From Streptomyces triculaminicus (GTDB taxonomy: Bacteria > Actinomycetota > Actinomycetes > Streptomycetales > Streptomycetaceae): a stretch of 64,000 nucleotides of DNA. The position numbers and the translations under genes are program-made. Each line of letters begins with the position of its first letter. Within the stretch, counting starts at the first letter, position 1. The notes under the pieces are model-generated. The model saw only the letters and a list, made by a program, of their open reading frames with translations. It was not told the DNA's origin and did not search any database. Location of the stretch: positions 124,001 to 188,000 of the forward strand of contig NZ_JAFMOF010000003.1 in the NCBI RefSeq assembly GCF_017349075.1. Direction: 5' to 3'. Below, piece by piece: positions 19,635-27,761 of this stretch.

Positions 19635-20387
19635 GTGGCCTTCGGTGATCAGCCCGCATACCTTCGCGTCGCCGGTGATCTCCGGCAGAAAATCGTCGCG
19701 GGTGAGCTGCCGCCGCACACCCGCCTTCCCTCCCAGGCGCGCATCCGGGAGCAGTACGGCGTCTCCGACACCGTCGCCCTGGAGGCCCGCAAGGTCCTGA
19801 TGGCGGAGGGGCTCGTCGAGGGACGCTCCGGATCGGGCACGTACGTCCGTGAGCAGCCCGTGCCGCGTTCCGTGGTGCGTACGGGCTACCGGGCGGTCGG
19901 GGAGTCCACGCCGTTCCGGCAGGAGCAGGCGGACGACCGCGTCAAGGGCACGTGGGAGTCCCGCAGCGAGCAGGGCGTGGCCGACACGTCCCTCGCCCGC
20001 CGGCTGCGGATCGGGCTCGGGGACCGGGTGATGCGCACCGACTATCTGTTCCGCTCCGGCGGCGAGCCGAGCATGCTCTCGACCTCCTGGGAGCCTCTGG
20101 CGCTCACCGGGCGCACCCCCGTGATGCTGCCGGAGGAGGGGCCGCTGGCGGGGCGGGGCGTGGTCGAGCGGATGGCTGCCATCGACATCGTCGTCGACAA
20201 CGTGACCGAGGAGGTCGGGGCCCGTCCGGGGCTCGCCGAGGAGACCCTCGCGCTGGGCGGCGTCCCCGGCCACTGCGTGCTGGTGGTCTCGCGGACGTAC
20301 TTCGCGGGCGGCTGTCCGGTGGAGACGGCCGACGTGGTGATGCTCGCCGAGCGGTTCCGGGTCGCGTACCACCTCCCGGTGAAGTAG
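19635..20387 (+). CDS. GntR-family regulator with UTRA ligand domain (HutC subfamily)
   Basis: The 250-residue protein has an N-terminal winged helix-turn-helix (about residues 4-70; LPSQARIREQYGVSDTVALEA is the recognition region) and a C-terminal UTRA effector domain (about 90-245). It is probably a repressor that releases DNA on binding a small molecule. I chose the GTG at 19635 because GGGAG at 19625-19629 is well spaced and MAFGDQPAYLRV matches family N-termini as I know them; a GTG two codons upstream is possible. The APC permease follows on the same strand after a hairpin and may be a target. Confidence 0.9.
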   Translation: MAFGDQPAYLRVAGDLRQKIVAGELPPHTRLPSQARIREQYGVSDTVALEARKVLMAEGLVEGRSGSGTYVREQPVPRSVVRTGYRAVGESTPFRQEQADDRVKGTWESRSEQGVADTSLARRLRIGLGDRVMRTDYLFRSGGEPSMLSTSWEPLALTGRTPVMLPEEGPLAGRGVVERMAAIDIVVDNVTEEVGARPGLAEETLALGGVPGHCVLVVSRTYFAGGCPVETADVVMLAERFRVAYHLPVK

Positions 20388-20404
20388 GCGTGAACCACAT
20401 ATGA

Positions 20405-20422
20405 ACTGACTCCGGAGTCAGT
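20405..20422. repeat. Perfect 18-bp palindrome
   Basis: ACTGACTCCGGAGTCAGT is fully self-complementary and lies 18 bp after the GntR stop codon. With no loop it looks more like a protein-binding site than a terminator, though it could be part of one. Confidence 0.5.
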
Positions 20423-20434
20423 GATGTAACCCCG

Positions 20435-20456
20435 CCCGCTGGTCCGTACCAGCGGG
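20435..20456 (+). terminator. Hairpin after the GntR gene
   Basis: Perfect 9-bp arms CCCGCTGGT/ACCAGCGGG with a 4-nt loop CCGT, between the regulator and the APC permease. Confidence 0.65.
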
Positions 20457-20635
20457 TAGGAAGTGTCCTGCTTGCCCCGGTTTTCCCTGCTTTGGTGAGC
20501 CGCTCCCTACTGTTGTAAAACTCACATCGTCCCAGGTCGAGGCCCTTTGGCGGAATCAAGCAGGCCAAATCGCTCGTACGATGGCGCGGTTTGTGTCCTG
20601 TCCGTGGGGGAGTAGAAGCAAAGGAGATCCGGGGC

Positions 20636-22279
20636 TTGAGTACCGAACAGGGTTCGACCTCCAATTACCGCCGGACCCTCGGCACGACGGCGCTGACCGC
20701 CGTCGGCCTCGGGTCGATCATCGGCTCCGGCTGGCTGTTCGGTGCCGAACGCGCCGCCGTGCTCGCCGGACCGGCCGCCATCTTTGCCTGGGTCATCGGC
20801 GCCGTCGTGGCGCTGACCATCGCCCTGACGTACACCGAGCTCGGCTCGATGTTCCCCAAGGCGGGCGGCATGGTGCGGTACGGGCAGTTCTCGCACGGCT
20901 CGCTGGCCGGTTACATGGCCGCCTGGGCCAACTGGATCGCGATCGTCTCCGTCATTCCCGGCGAGGCCACCGCGTCCATCCAGTACATGAGCTCGTGGAA
21001 GTTCGACTGGGCGGGCAAGCTCTTCGACGGCAAGGAGCTCACCGGGACCGGCCTCGCGGCCGCCAGTGTCCTGGTGGTCTTCTACTTCTTCCTGAACTGG
21101 TTCGCGATCACGCTGTTCGCCAAGACGAACAACGCGATCACCGTGTTCAAGGTCGTGGTGCCGGCGCTGACCGCGGGTGCGCTGATCTTCGCGCACTTCG
21201 ACACCAGCAACGTCGGCTCCGCCCACGGCGGCTTCGCCCCCAACGGCTGGAGCGCCGTCTTCAGCGCCGTCGCCGTCGCGGGCATCGTCTGGGCCTTCAA
21301 CGGCTTCCAGTCGCCGCTGAACATGGCCGCCGAGGCCCGTAACCCCGGCAAGTCGCTGCCGAAGGCCGTCGTCGGCTCCATCCTGATCGCGCTGGTCATC
21401 TACATCGCGCTGCAGGTTGCCTTCCTGATGGCCGTCCCCGCCGCGGACCTCTCCGGCGGCTGGAACACCCTGGCCTACAAGTCCCCGCTGGCGGACCTCT
21501 CCATCACCTGGGGCCTGAACTGGCTGGCGCTGCTGCTCTACGCGGACGCCTTCATCTCCCCGTCCGGCACCGGCATGATCTACGCGGCCACCACCTCGCG
21601 CATGATCAACGGTGTCCAGGAGAACGGTCACCTGCCGAAGGTCTTCGGCAAGGTCGACCCCAAGACCGGTGTGCCGAAGCCGGCCCTGCTGCTCAACCTG
21701 GTGATCTCCTTCATCTTCCTGGCCGTCTTCCGCGGCTGGGGCTCGATCGCCGAGATCGTCGGTGTGGCCACGGTCATCTCGTACATCACCGGCCCCGTCG
21801 CCGTGATGTCGCTGCGCCGCATCGCCCCGGACATGAAGCGTCCGGTCAAGCTCAAGGCCATGCCGGTCATCGCCCCCATCGCGATGATCTTCGGCTCGCT
21901 GGTCATGTACTGGGCGCGCTGGCCGCTCACGGGCAAGGTCATCTTCATCATGGCCATCGGCCTGCCGATCTGGGCCTGGTACGAGCTGCGCAAGCCGTGG
22001 GCCGAGCTGAAGCCGCACCTGCAGGCCGGCGCCTGGATGGTGACCTACCTGCTGGTCATGGCGTTCGTCTCGTGGGCCGGTGGCAGCGAGTTCGGCGGCA
22101 AGGGCTACCTGGCCCAGGGCTGGGACATCGTCGTGGTTGTCCTGATCGCGCTCGCGTTCTACCTGTGGGGCGTGCGCAGCGCGTGGCGCAACCCGACGCT
22201 TGTTCAGGTCGAGAAGGAAATGAAGGACGCCCAGGCGGTCGAGGAGAAGGACGAGGCGGAGCTCGCCGAGGCCAAGTAA
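20636..22279 (+). CDS. APC-family amino-acid permease
   Basis: The 547-residue protein has about 12 membrane helices and begins with the APC consensus GLGSIIGSGWLFG in helix 1. The soluble tail is short, charged and rich in Glu/Lys (EEKDEAELAEAK). It probably imports an amino acid; the substrate cannot be assigned. I chose the TTG at 20636 because AAGGAG at 20621-20626 lies 9 nt upstream. The GntR gene on the same strand is a plausible regulator. Confidence 0.92.
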   Translation: MSTEQGSTSNYRRTLGTTALTAVGLGSIIGSGWLFGAERAAVLAGPAAIFAWVIGAVVALTIALTYTELGSMFPKAGGMVRYGQFSHGSLAGYMAAWANWIAIVSVIPGEATASIQYMSSWKFDWAGKLFDGKELTGTGLAAASVLVVFYFFLNWFAITLFAKTNNAITVFKVVVPALTAGALIFAHFDTSNVGSAHGGFAPNGWSAVFSAVAVAGIVWAFNGFQSPLNMAAEARNPGKSLPKAVVGSILIALVIYIALQVAFLMAVPAADLSGGWNTLAYKSPLADLSITWGLNWLALLLYADAFISPSGTGMIYAATTSRMINGVQENGHLPKVFGKVDPKTGVPKPALLLNLVISFIFLAVFRGWGSIAEIVGVATVISYITGPVAVMSLRRIAPDMKRPVKLKAMPVIAPIAMIFGSLVMYWARWPLTGKVIFIMAIGLPIWAWYELRKPWAELKPHLQAGAWMVTYLLVMAFVSWAGGSEFGGKGYLAQGWDIVVVVLIALAFYLWGVRSAWRNPTLVQVEKEMKDAQAVEEKDEAELAEAK

Positions 22280-22432
22280 CCCTCACGGGTGGCCGAATGC
22301 GTACCTCTTCGTGAAAACCCGTATCCGCTGCGTAAAGGTCGGGCGTACGCTCGGGCATATGCGGACTGCGGTTTCTTCGGAAGTCACCGAAGGGCGTGCG
22401 CCGGTGCGCGCGGCGACGGGAGGGCAGGGGCG

Positions 22433-22612
22433 ATGAACGACACCGGACCGGTCCTGCCCTGGCTGGTGATCCGCCAGGACGAGAACGGCAACCGCTACCG
22501 CGTCGGGCGCTACGCCACCAGAACCGAGGCGGAACGGGTGGCCGACCGGCTGGACGCGGAAGGCCGTCGCCGGCTGTACATAGTCGAGCGGGTCGGGCGC
22601 GCCATCCCCTAG
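22433..22612 (+). CDS. Small SPOR-like domain protein
   Basis: The 59-residue protein (PWLVIRQDENGNRYRVGRYA, then an EAERVADRLD helix) resembles a single SPOR-type fold, which in larger proteins binds denuded peptidoglycan. This one has no signal peptide or membrane anchor, so a wall role is doubtful. It is conserved in Streptomyces as I recall it. The ATG follows a GGGCAGGGG ribosome site. Confidence 0.75.
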   Translation: MNDTGPVLPWLVIRQDENGNRYRVGRYATRTEAERVADRLDAEGRRRLYIVERVGRAIP

Positions 22613-22702
22613 TCGCTTCCCGGGACGGGGGCGCGCGACAGAGCGCGCCCGCCTCCGGGAGTGCGCCCCCGGGGCGGCGCTTCCCAGGCCCGGCGTCGCC
22701 CC

Positions 22703-22730
22703 GGGCCCGGCACCTCAAGGTGCCGGGCCC
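22703..22730 (+). terminator. GC-rich hairpin before the Nudix gene
   Basis: Perfect 12-bp arms GGGCCCGGCACC and complement with a TCAA loop, 15 bp before the Nudix start codon. It probably ends transcription from the SPOR-like gene or permease. Confidence 0.7.
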
Positions 22731-22744
22731 TACGCTTTCCCCTC

Positions 22745-23161
22745 ATGGCGACAGTGCGCGTGGTGGTGGGCGGAGCGGTGTTTGATCAGGGGCGGCTGCT
22801 GGCCGCACGGCGCAGCGCCCCGCCCGAGCTGGCCGGCCGGTGGGAGCTGCCCGGCGGCAAGCTGGAGCCCGGCGAGAGCGCCGAGCAGGCGCTCGTACGG
22901 GAGCTGCGCGAGGAGCTCGGCGTCGAGACGGAGCCGCTGGAGCGCCTCGCGGGGGAGTGGCCGCTGAAGCCCGGCTACGTCCTCCAGGTCTGGACGGCAC
23001 GGCTGGTGGCCGGTGAGCCCCGCCCGCTGCAGGACCACGACGAGCTGTGCTGGCTCACCCCCGACCGCGTCGACGACGTCGACTGGCTGGAGCAGGACCG
23101 ACCCGCGGTGGCCCTCGCGGCCCGGCGGCTCGCCGCCATGGACCAGGCTCCGCCGCGGTGA
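22745..23161 (+). CDS. Nudix (d)NTP pyrophosphohydrolase, MutT-like
   Basis: The 138-residue protein carries a complete Nudix box, GGKLEPGESAEQALVRELRE followed by ELGV (about residues 36-59), preceded by the MutT-type WELPGGK. It likely hydrolyses oxidised or non-canonical nucleoside triphosphates such as 8-oxo-dGTP, which prevents mutation. WELPGGK and the short length favour MutT over other Nudix types. The start is the ATG at 22745. Confidence 0.9.
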   Translation: MATVRVVVGGAVFDQGRLLAARRSAPPELAGRWELPGGKLEPGESAEQALVRELREELGVETEPLERLAGEWPLKPGYVLQVWTARLVAGEPRPLQDHDELCWLTPDRVDDVDWLEQDRPAVALAARRLAAMDQAPPR

Positions 23162-23273
23162 CCCTTCCGTACCGCCGCCGACCTGGGCGGTCCACGCCCG
23201 GTGTACGCCGAACGCGGCAACTCTCGCGGACGGAGCCGGGTGATGAAGATAGTCCGACCCTCATTCCGGGTAT

Positions 23274-23753
23274 GTGCTGATTATTAGCCCCAAAGCCGGA
23301 CATGCCGGTGTGGGGTCGCCAGAGGTCTGGGAAGTGGTCGGCGTGAGCGACAGCGCAGGGACCTTGGAATGGACGCCCGGCTTCGCCGAGTGGAGCTTCC
23401 CCGCCGAGGCCGGCGCCGTGCGCACCGCCCGCACCCTGGTGCGCGACACCCTGCGCCAGTGGGGGCTCGAGGCCGTCACCGACGTCACGGTCCTGCTGGT
23501 CAGCGAGCTCGTCACCAACTCCCTGCGCTACGCCAGCGGGCCCATCGGCGTCCGGATGTACTCCCACGCCGGCCCCAGCCTGCTCGTGGAGGTCTCCGAT
23601 CCGCTTCCGGATCCGCCTCGCGAACGCGTGGCCGAACCCGACGACGAGGGCGGCCGCGGACTGCAGCTGGTGGCACTGGCTTCCCGCCGCTGGGGTACCC
23701 GCCCGGGCAGCACCGGAAAGACGGTGTGGTTCGAGCTCAGTCTGCCCGGTTAG
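23274..23753 (+). CDS. ATP-binding anti-sigma-factor-like kinase (HATPase_c)
   Basis: The 159-residue protein is a lone GHKL ATPase of the RsbW/SpoIIAB type, with the N box LLVSELVTNSLRYA (about 75-88) and G boxes in DDEGGRGLQL (about 122-131) and TGKTVWFEL. Streptomyces encode dozens of these; most are of unknown target. The neighbouring phosphatase has the same domain at its C-terminus, so the two may share a partner-switching pathway. The start is uncertain: the GTG at 23274 gives the full length, and a GTG at 23343 would shorten it by 23 residues. Confidence 0.85.
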   Translation: MLIISPKAGHAGVGSPEVWEVVGVSDSAGTLEWTPGFAEWSFPAEAGAVRTARTLVRDTLRQWGLEAVTDVTVLLVSELVTNSLRYASGPIGVRMYSHAGPSLLVEVSDPLPDPPRERVAEPDDEGGRGLQLVALASRRWGTRPGSTGKTVWFELSLPG

Positions 23754-23884
23754 TAACCCGGGGAGAAGACATAGCGGGTTGAGACCGTGCTGTGATCGTG
23801 AAGTCCGTGTTCCGAAGGGCCCCTGTGCTGGATACTCGGCCTTCTGATGCCGGTGCGAGCACATGAGCCGGAGGGGACGGGCAC

Positions 23885-26461
23885 GTGAGCGAAAAGCCAG
23901 CGGGTACTGCGGGCAGGCCAGAGGGTACGGACTCCACTTCGCTGTGGCAGAACAGCCCGCCCGGGTCGCTGTACGACTACATCCGCGTGGCGTCGTTCTC
24001 CCTGGGCTCCGACGGCCGGATCGAGCAGTGGAGCGAGCGGGCGAGCGAACTCTTCGGAATAGCGGCCCGGCACGCCGTCGGCAGGAACCCCCTCGAGGTG
24101 TTCACCCCCGCCGACGAACGCCACGACCCCTCGCGCCCCGCCCCGCCCTTTCTCGCCGAGGGCGGCCTCGACGGACGGGCCTGGACCGGACTCGTCCCCT
24201 ACCAGCGGGGAACCGACCGCCAACAGGGCCTCGCCGAGATCTATGTGATGCCCAGTGAGAACGCCGACGGGGAACGCGCCGCGCTCTGCGTGGCCGTCGA
24301 CGTCCGGGCCCTGCGGGGAATAGAGACCGACATCGCCGCGTCGGAAGCCGTTTTCGGCCAATCTCCGCTCGGCTTCTTCTTCTTCGGCACCGACCTCACC
24401 CTGCTGCGCGTCAACGAGAGTTTCGCCCAGACTTTCGGACGCCCCGCCTCCTGGCACCGCGGCCGCACCCCCCACGACTTCCTGCCCCGCACCGAGGCCG
24501 AACGGCTGACCGCGGCACTGCGCCAAGTCCTCGACACCGGCAAACCCATGGCCGACATTCAGCTCGTCGGCCCGGTCCCCGGACACAGCGAGCGGCGCCG
24601 CTGGTCGGTTTCGCTGTACCGGCTGCACAGCGGCAGCGGACGGCCGATCGGGGTGGCCGCCATCGCCACCGACGTCACCGGCCGGCGCCGCGCCGAGCGG
24701 GAGGCCGCCGGCGTACGCCGCAACCTGGCCCTCCTCAACGAGGCCGGCGCGCGCATCGGCAACTCCCTCGACCTGGAGACCACCGCCCGCGAGCTGCTGG
24801 ACGTCGCCGTCCCGCAGTTCTGCGACCTGGCCTCCGTCGACCTCTACCAGGGCCTGCTCGTCGGCGACGAGGCCCCGCCCGGCCTCGCCGACGGCAGCGC
24901 CGAGCTGCGCCGCGTGGCCTACTCCAGCGCGGTGTCCGGGGCGCCCCTCGACGAGGCCGACTCCAAGCCCATCCAGGTCGGCGAGGTCCACCGCTACCCC
25001 TTCCACTCGCCCTGCGCCCAGGCCCTGCGCACCGCCCATGTGCAGGTCGTCCCCGGCCGCGAGGGCGACGACGGCCCCGAGCTGGGCGCCGTCGTGCAGT
25101 CCACCCTCGCCGTGCCGATGGTCGCCCGCGACACGGTCGTGGGCCTCGCGCAGTTCTCCCGCACCAAGGGCAGCGAGCCCTTCGGCGAACGCGACACCGC
25201 CCTGGCCGTCGAGCTCGCCGCCCGCGCGGCCGTCTGCATCGACAACGCCCGGCTCTACCGCCGCGAGCACGAACGCGCCCTGATACTGCAGCGCAGCCTG
25301 CTGCCCCCCGGCGACCCCGAGGCCGCCGGCGTGGAGATCGCCTGCCGCTACCTCCCGGGCAACGCGGCGACCGAGGTGGGCGGCGACTGGTTCGACGTGA
25401 TCGAGCTGCCCGGGCACCGCACGGCGCTCGTCGTCGGCGACGTCATGGGCCGCGGCCTGCGCGCCGCCGTCGCCATGGGCGAGCTGCGCACCGCCGTCCG
25501 CACCCTGGCCATGCTCGACCTCGAGCCCGCCGAGGTGCTCTCCGCCCTCGACGAGATCGCCCACGGCCTGGGCCGCCCCGGCGGCAAGCAGTCCGCCTCG
25601 CGCGGGGTGCGCGGCAGCGTCCGCCCGGCCGACCTCTCCGAGGTCTACCTCGCCACCTGCGTCTACGCCGTCTACGACCCGGTCACCCGGCGCTGCACGG
25701 TCGCCAACGCCGGGCACCTGCCCCCGGTCCTGGTCGAGGCCGGTCAGCCCGCGGTGCTGCTGGAGGTGCCGCCCGGCATGCCGCTGGGCGTGGGCGGCGA
25801 GCCGTTCGAGGAGACCGAGATCGAGCTCCCCGACGGGGCGCTGCTCGCCCTCTACACCGACGGCCTCGTCGAATCCCGCGACCATCCCCTCGACGAGGGC
25901 CTGCAGGCCTTCCGCGAGGCTCTCTCCGACCCCGAGCGCCCCCTGGAGGACGTCTGTGACCACGTCCTCGGCGCCCTGGACACCCACCACGGCGAGGACG
26001 ACATCGCCCTCCTCATGGCCCGCCTGCGCGGCCTGCGCCACGACTGCGTGGGCGACTGGACCCTGCCGCCCGAGCCCCGCTCGGTCGCCCGGGCCCGGGA
26101 ACTGGCCCGCGACCAGCTCGAGAGCTGGGGCATGACCGACCTGGTCGACACCACCGAACTGCTCGTCAGCGAGCTGGTGACCAACGCCCTGCGCTACGGC
26201 GAGGGCGAGATCCGGCTGCGCCTGCTGCTGGACCGCACCCTGGTCTGCGAGGTCTGGGACGGCGGTCACGTCCAGCCGCGCCGCCGCCGGGCCCGTGACA
26301 CCGACGAGGGCGGCCGCGGCCTGCAGCTCGTGGGCCTGCTCAGCGCGGCCTGGGGCAGCCGGCGCATCCCGCACGGCAAGACGGTCTGGTTCGAGCTGGG
26401 CCTGCCGGAGGAGGGCTCGCCGGCCCCGGACGCGGTGGAGGCCCTGCTGAGCCTGTACTAG
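23885..26461 (+). CDS. PAS-GAF-SpoIIE phosphatase-HATPase fusion
   Basis: The 858-residue multi-domain regulator begins at a GTG behind GGAGGGG. In order: two PAS-like sensor regions (about 30-130 and 145-270), a GAF domain (about 290-460), a PP2C/SpoIIE phosphatase with VGGDWFDV (about 497-504) and GDVMGRG, and an HATPase anti-sigma kinase domain with ELLVSELVTNALRYG (about 757-771). It couples signal sensing to dephosphorylation of anti-anti-sigma proteins and sigma-factor binding in one chain. Its TAG stop is part of the CTAG at which a MITE-like element begins. Confidence 0.93.
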   Translation: MSEKPAGTAGRPEGTDSTSLWQNSPPGSLYDYIRVASFSLGSDGRIEQWSERASELFGIAARHAVGRNPLEVFTPADERHDPSRPAPPFLAEGGLDGRAWTGLVPYQRGTDRQQGLAEIYVMPSENADGERAALCVAVDVRALRGIETDIAASEAVFGQSPLGFFFFGTDLTLLRVNESFAQTFGRPASWHRGRTPHDFLPRTEAERLTAALRQVLDTGKPMADIQLVGPVPGHSERRRWSVSLYRLHSGSGRPIGVAAIATDVTGRRRAEREAAGVRRNLALLNEAGARIGNSLDLETTARELLDVAVPQFCDLASVDLYQGLLVGDEAPPGLADGSAELRRVAYSSAVSGAPLDEADSKPIQVGEVHRYPFHSPCAQALRTAHVQVVPGREGDDGPELGAVVQSTLAVPMVARDTVVGLAQFSRTKGSEPFGERDTALAVELAARAAVCIDNARLYRREHERALILQRSLLPPGDPEAAGVEIACRYLPGNAATEVGGDWFDVIELPGHRTALVVGDVMGRGLRAAVAMGELRTAVRTLAMLDLEPAEVLSALDEIAHGLGRPGGKQSASRGVRGSVRPADLSEVYLATCVYAVYDPVTRRCTVANAGHLPPVLVEAGQPAVLLEVPPGMPLGVGGEPFEETEIELPDGALLALYTDGLVESRDHPLDEGLQAFREALSDPERPLEDVCDHVLGALDTHHGEDDIALLMARLRGLRHDCVGDWTLPPEPRSVARARELARDQLESWGMTDLVDTTELLVSELVTNALRYGEGEIRLRLLLDRTLVCEVWDGGHVQPRRRRARDTDEGGRGLQLVGLLSAAWGSRRIPHGKTVWFELGLPEEGSPAPDAVEALLSLY

Positions 26462-26648
26462 GGCGTGTCCGATGGGTCGGCACGGGCCCTGCGGCTCCCC
26501 CAGCTACCGCTGGGAGGCGCCCCCAGCACGGCACCTCGCTGCGTTGTCGCATCGCCCAAGGACGCCCAGCCCGAGGGAGACGCTCCGCCTTGCGATGCAC
26601 CGCACCAGACGCCGCAGGACCCGCACCGACCCATCGGACACGCCCTAG
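26458..26648. mobile_element. MITE-like element with CTAG target duplication
   Basis: A 183-bp non-coding stretch is bounded by CTAG on both sides (26458-26461 and 26645-26648). Its ends are inverted repeats of about 36 bp differing at three positions; the outer 23 nt, from CTAGGGCGTGTCC inward, are identical. It encodes no protein and has a small internal hairpin (CCCAGC/GCTGGG). Such ends and the CTAG duplication resemble non-autonomous relatives of IS5-group elements. I expect other copies in this genome. Confidence 0.75.
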
Positions 26649-27628
26649 GTGTATCGACCCGGAGCGTTGTTCACGCGGCTGATGGGCGGCTTGCCGCCCA
26701 GTGCGGTGTGGCAGCGGTGGTGGTTGTAGGTGTGGAGGAAGTCTGCCAGGGCCGCTGTCCGCTCGGTGTTCGAGCGGTAGGGCCGCTGGTAGGCCCATTC
26801 ATCGAGCAGGGTGCGGTTGAAGGGTTCGACCTTGCCGTTGGTCTGGGGCCGGTAGGGGCGGATCTTCTTGTGGGTGATGCCGGCCGCGGTCAGGGCTTGG
26901 GTGAACTGCTTGGACTTGTAGCAGGAGCCGTTGTCGGTCAGGACCCGCTCGACGCTGATTCCATGGGCTGCGAAGAACGCATTGGCCCGGGCTCAGAAGG
27001 CGATGGCGGTGTGCTGGCGTTCGTCGGTGAGGACTTCGCTGTAGGCCAGGCGGGAGTGGTCATCGACCGCGGAGTGGATGTAGGAGTAGCCGATCACCGG
27101 CGTGCTGCTTTTGCGCTGGCCGGTGGTGGCCTGCCGGTTGCGGTCGCCTGCGGTTCGGCCCACCACGCGCCAGCCGCCGCCGTCGGGGATGTTGCCGAGC
27201 TTCTTGATGTCGACGTGGACGAGTTCGCCCGGTCGGTCGCGTTCGTAGCGGCGGATCGGCTCTCCGGTGGGCCGGTCCAGCCAGGCCAGGCGGCCCAGGC
27301 CGTGACGGGTCAGGATCCGGTGCACGGTCGAGGCGGGCAGGCCTAGGATCGGGCCGATTCGGGCTGGGCCGAGTTTCCGGCTTCTGCGCAGGTCGCAGAC
27401 CCGGGCCTCGACCGCAGGGCGGGTGCGGTGCGGTGTCGTGTGCGGGCGGCTGGAACGGTCGTGGAGTCCGGCTTGGCCTTCGGCCCTCCAGCGGCGGACC
27501 CATTTGTGGGCGGTCGGCCGGGATATGCCCATCTCGGCCGCCACGTGCGCGACGGGACGCCCGGCCAGGACCCGTTCGACCAGGATCCGCCTGCCGTGAA
27601 CAGTCAGCCGGGCATTACGGTGGGACAC
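26645..27628 (-). pseudogene. IS481-family transposase with in-frame TGA
   Basis: The GTG at 27628 with GGAGG 5 nt upstream opens a 327-codon frame. It has an N-terminal helix-turn-helix (VAAEMGISRPTAHKWVRRW) and a DDE integrase core: first Asp in ELVHVDIKKLG, second in AVDDHSRLA, and Glu in GKVEPFNRTL. A TGA at 26993-26995 (minus strand), where the family has Trp after TAIAF, cuts the protein after 211 residues, before the catalytic Glu. The rest of the frame to the TAG at 26645 is intact. A single TGG-to-TGA change explains it. Confidence 0.85.
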
Positions 27629-27685
27629 GAAGACCTCCGTGTGTGGTGTGGAGCCTAGACACCTCCACCACACCGGAGGTCTTCG
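27628..27685. repeat. Inverted repeat over the transposase start
   Basis: CGAAGACCTCCG (27628-27639) and its complement (27674-27685) form perfect 12-bp arms, with further partial pairing inward. The 3' arm in the mRNA covers the ribosome site and first base of the GTG. Such hairpins can block translation of read-through transcripts into an IS. Confidence 0.6.
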
Positions 27686-27761
27686 CCATGATCAAGACCC
27701 GGTCCGCGTTAACAACGCTCGTGATCAATACACCTAGGCCGCCGGGAGGCCCGCCGGGGGC

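Larger units (their letters stand above)
26645..27737 (-). mobile_element. IS481-family insertion sequence
   Basis: An element of about 1.09 kb with imperfect 34-bp terminal inverted repeats (26645-26678 and 27704-27737; five mismatches; ends CTAGGTGTAT). CTAG borders both ends, which matches the known NCTAGN target preference of IS481 elements. It contains one transposase gene with a premature stop, so it is probably unable to move alone. Confidence 0.85.

Noticed and set aside
23750..26374. An 874-codon minus-strand frame opposite the SpoIIE phosphatase
   Set aside because: It is antisense to a multi-domain protein with intact motifs, and its composition is that of a shadow frame.
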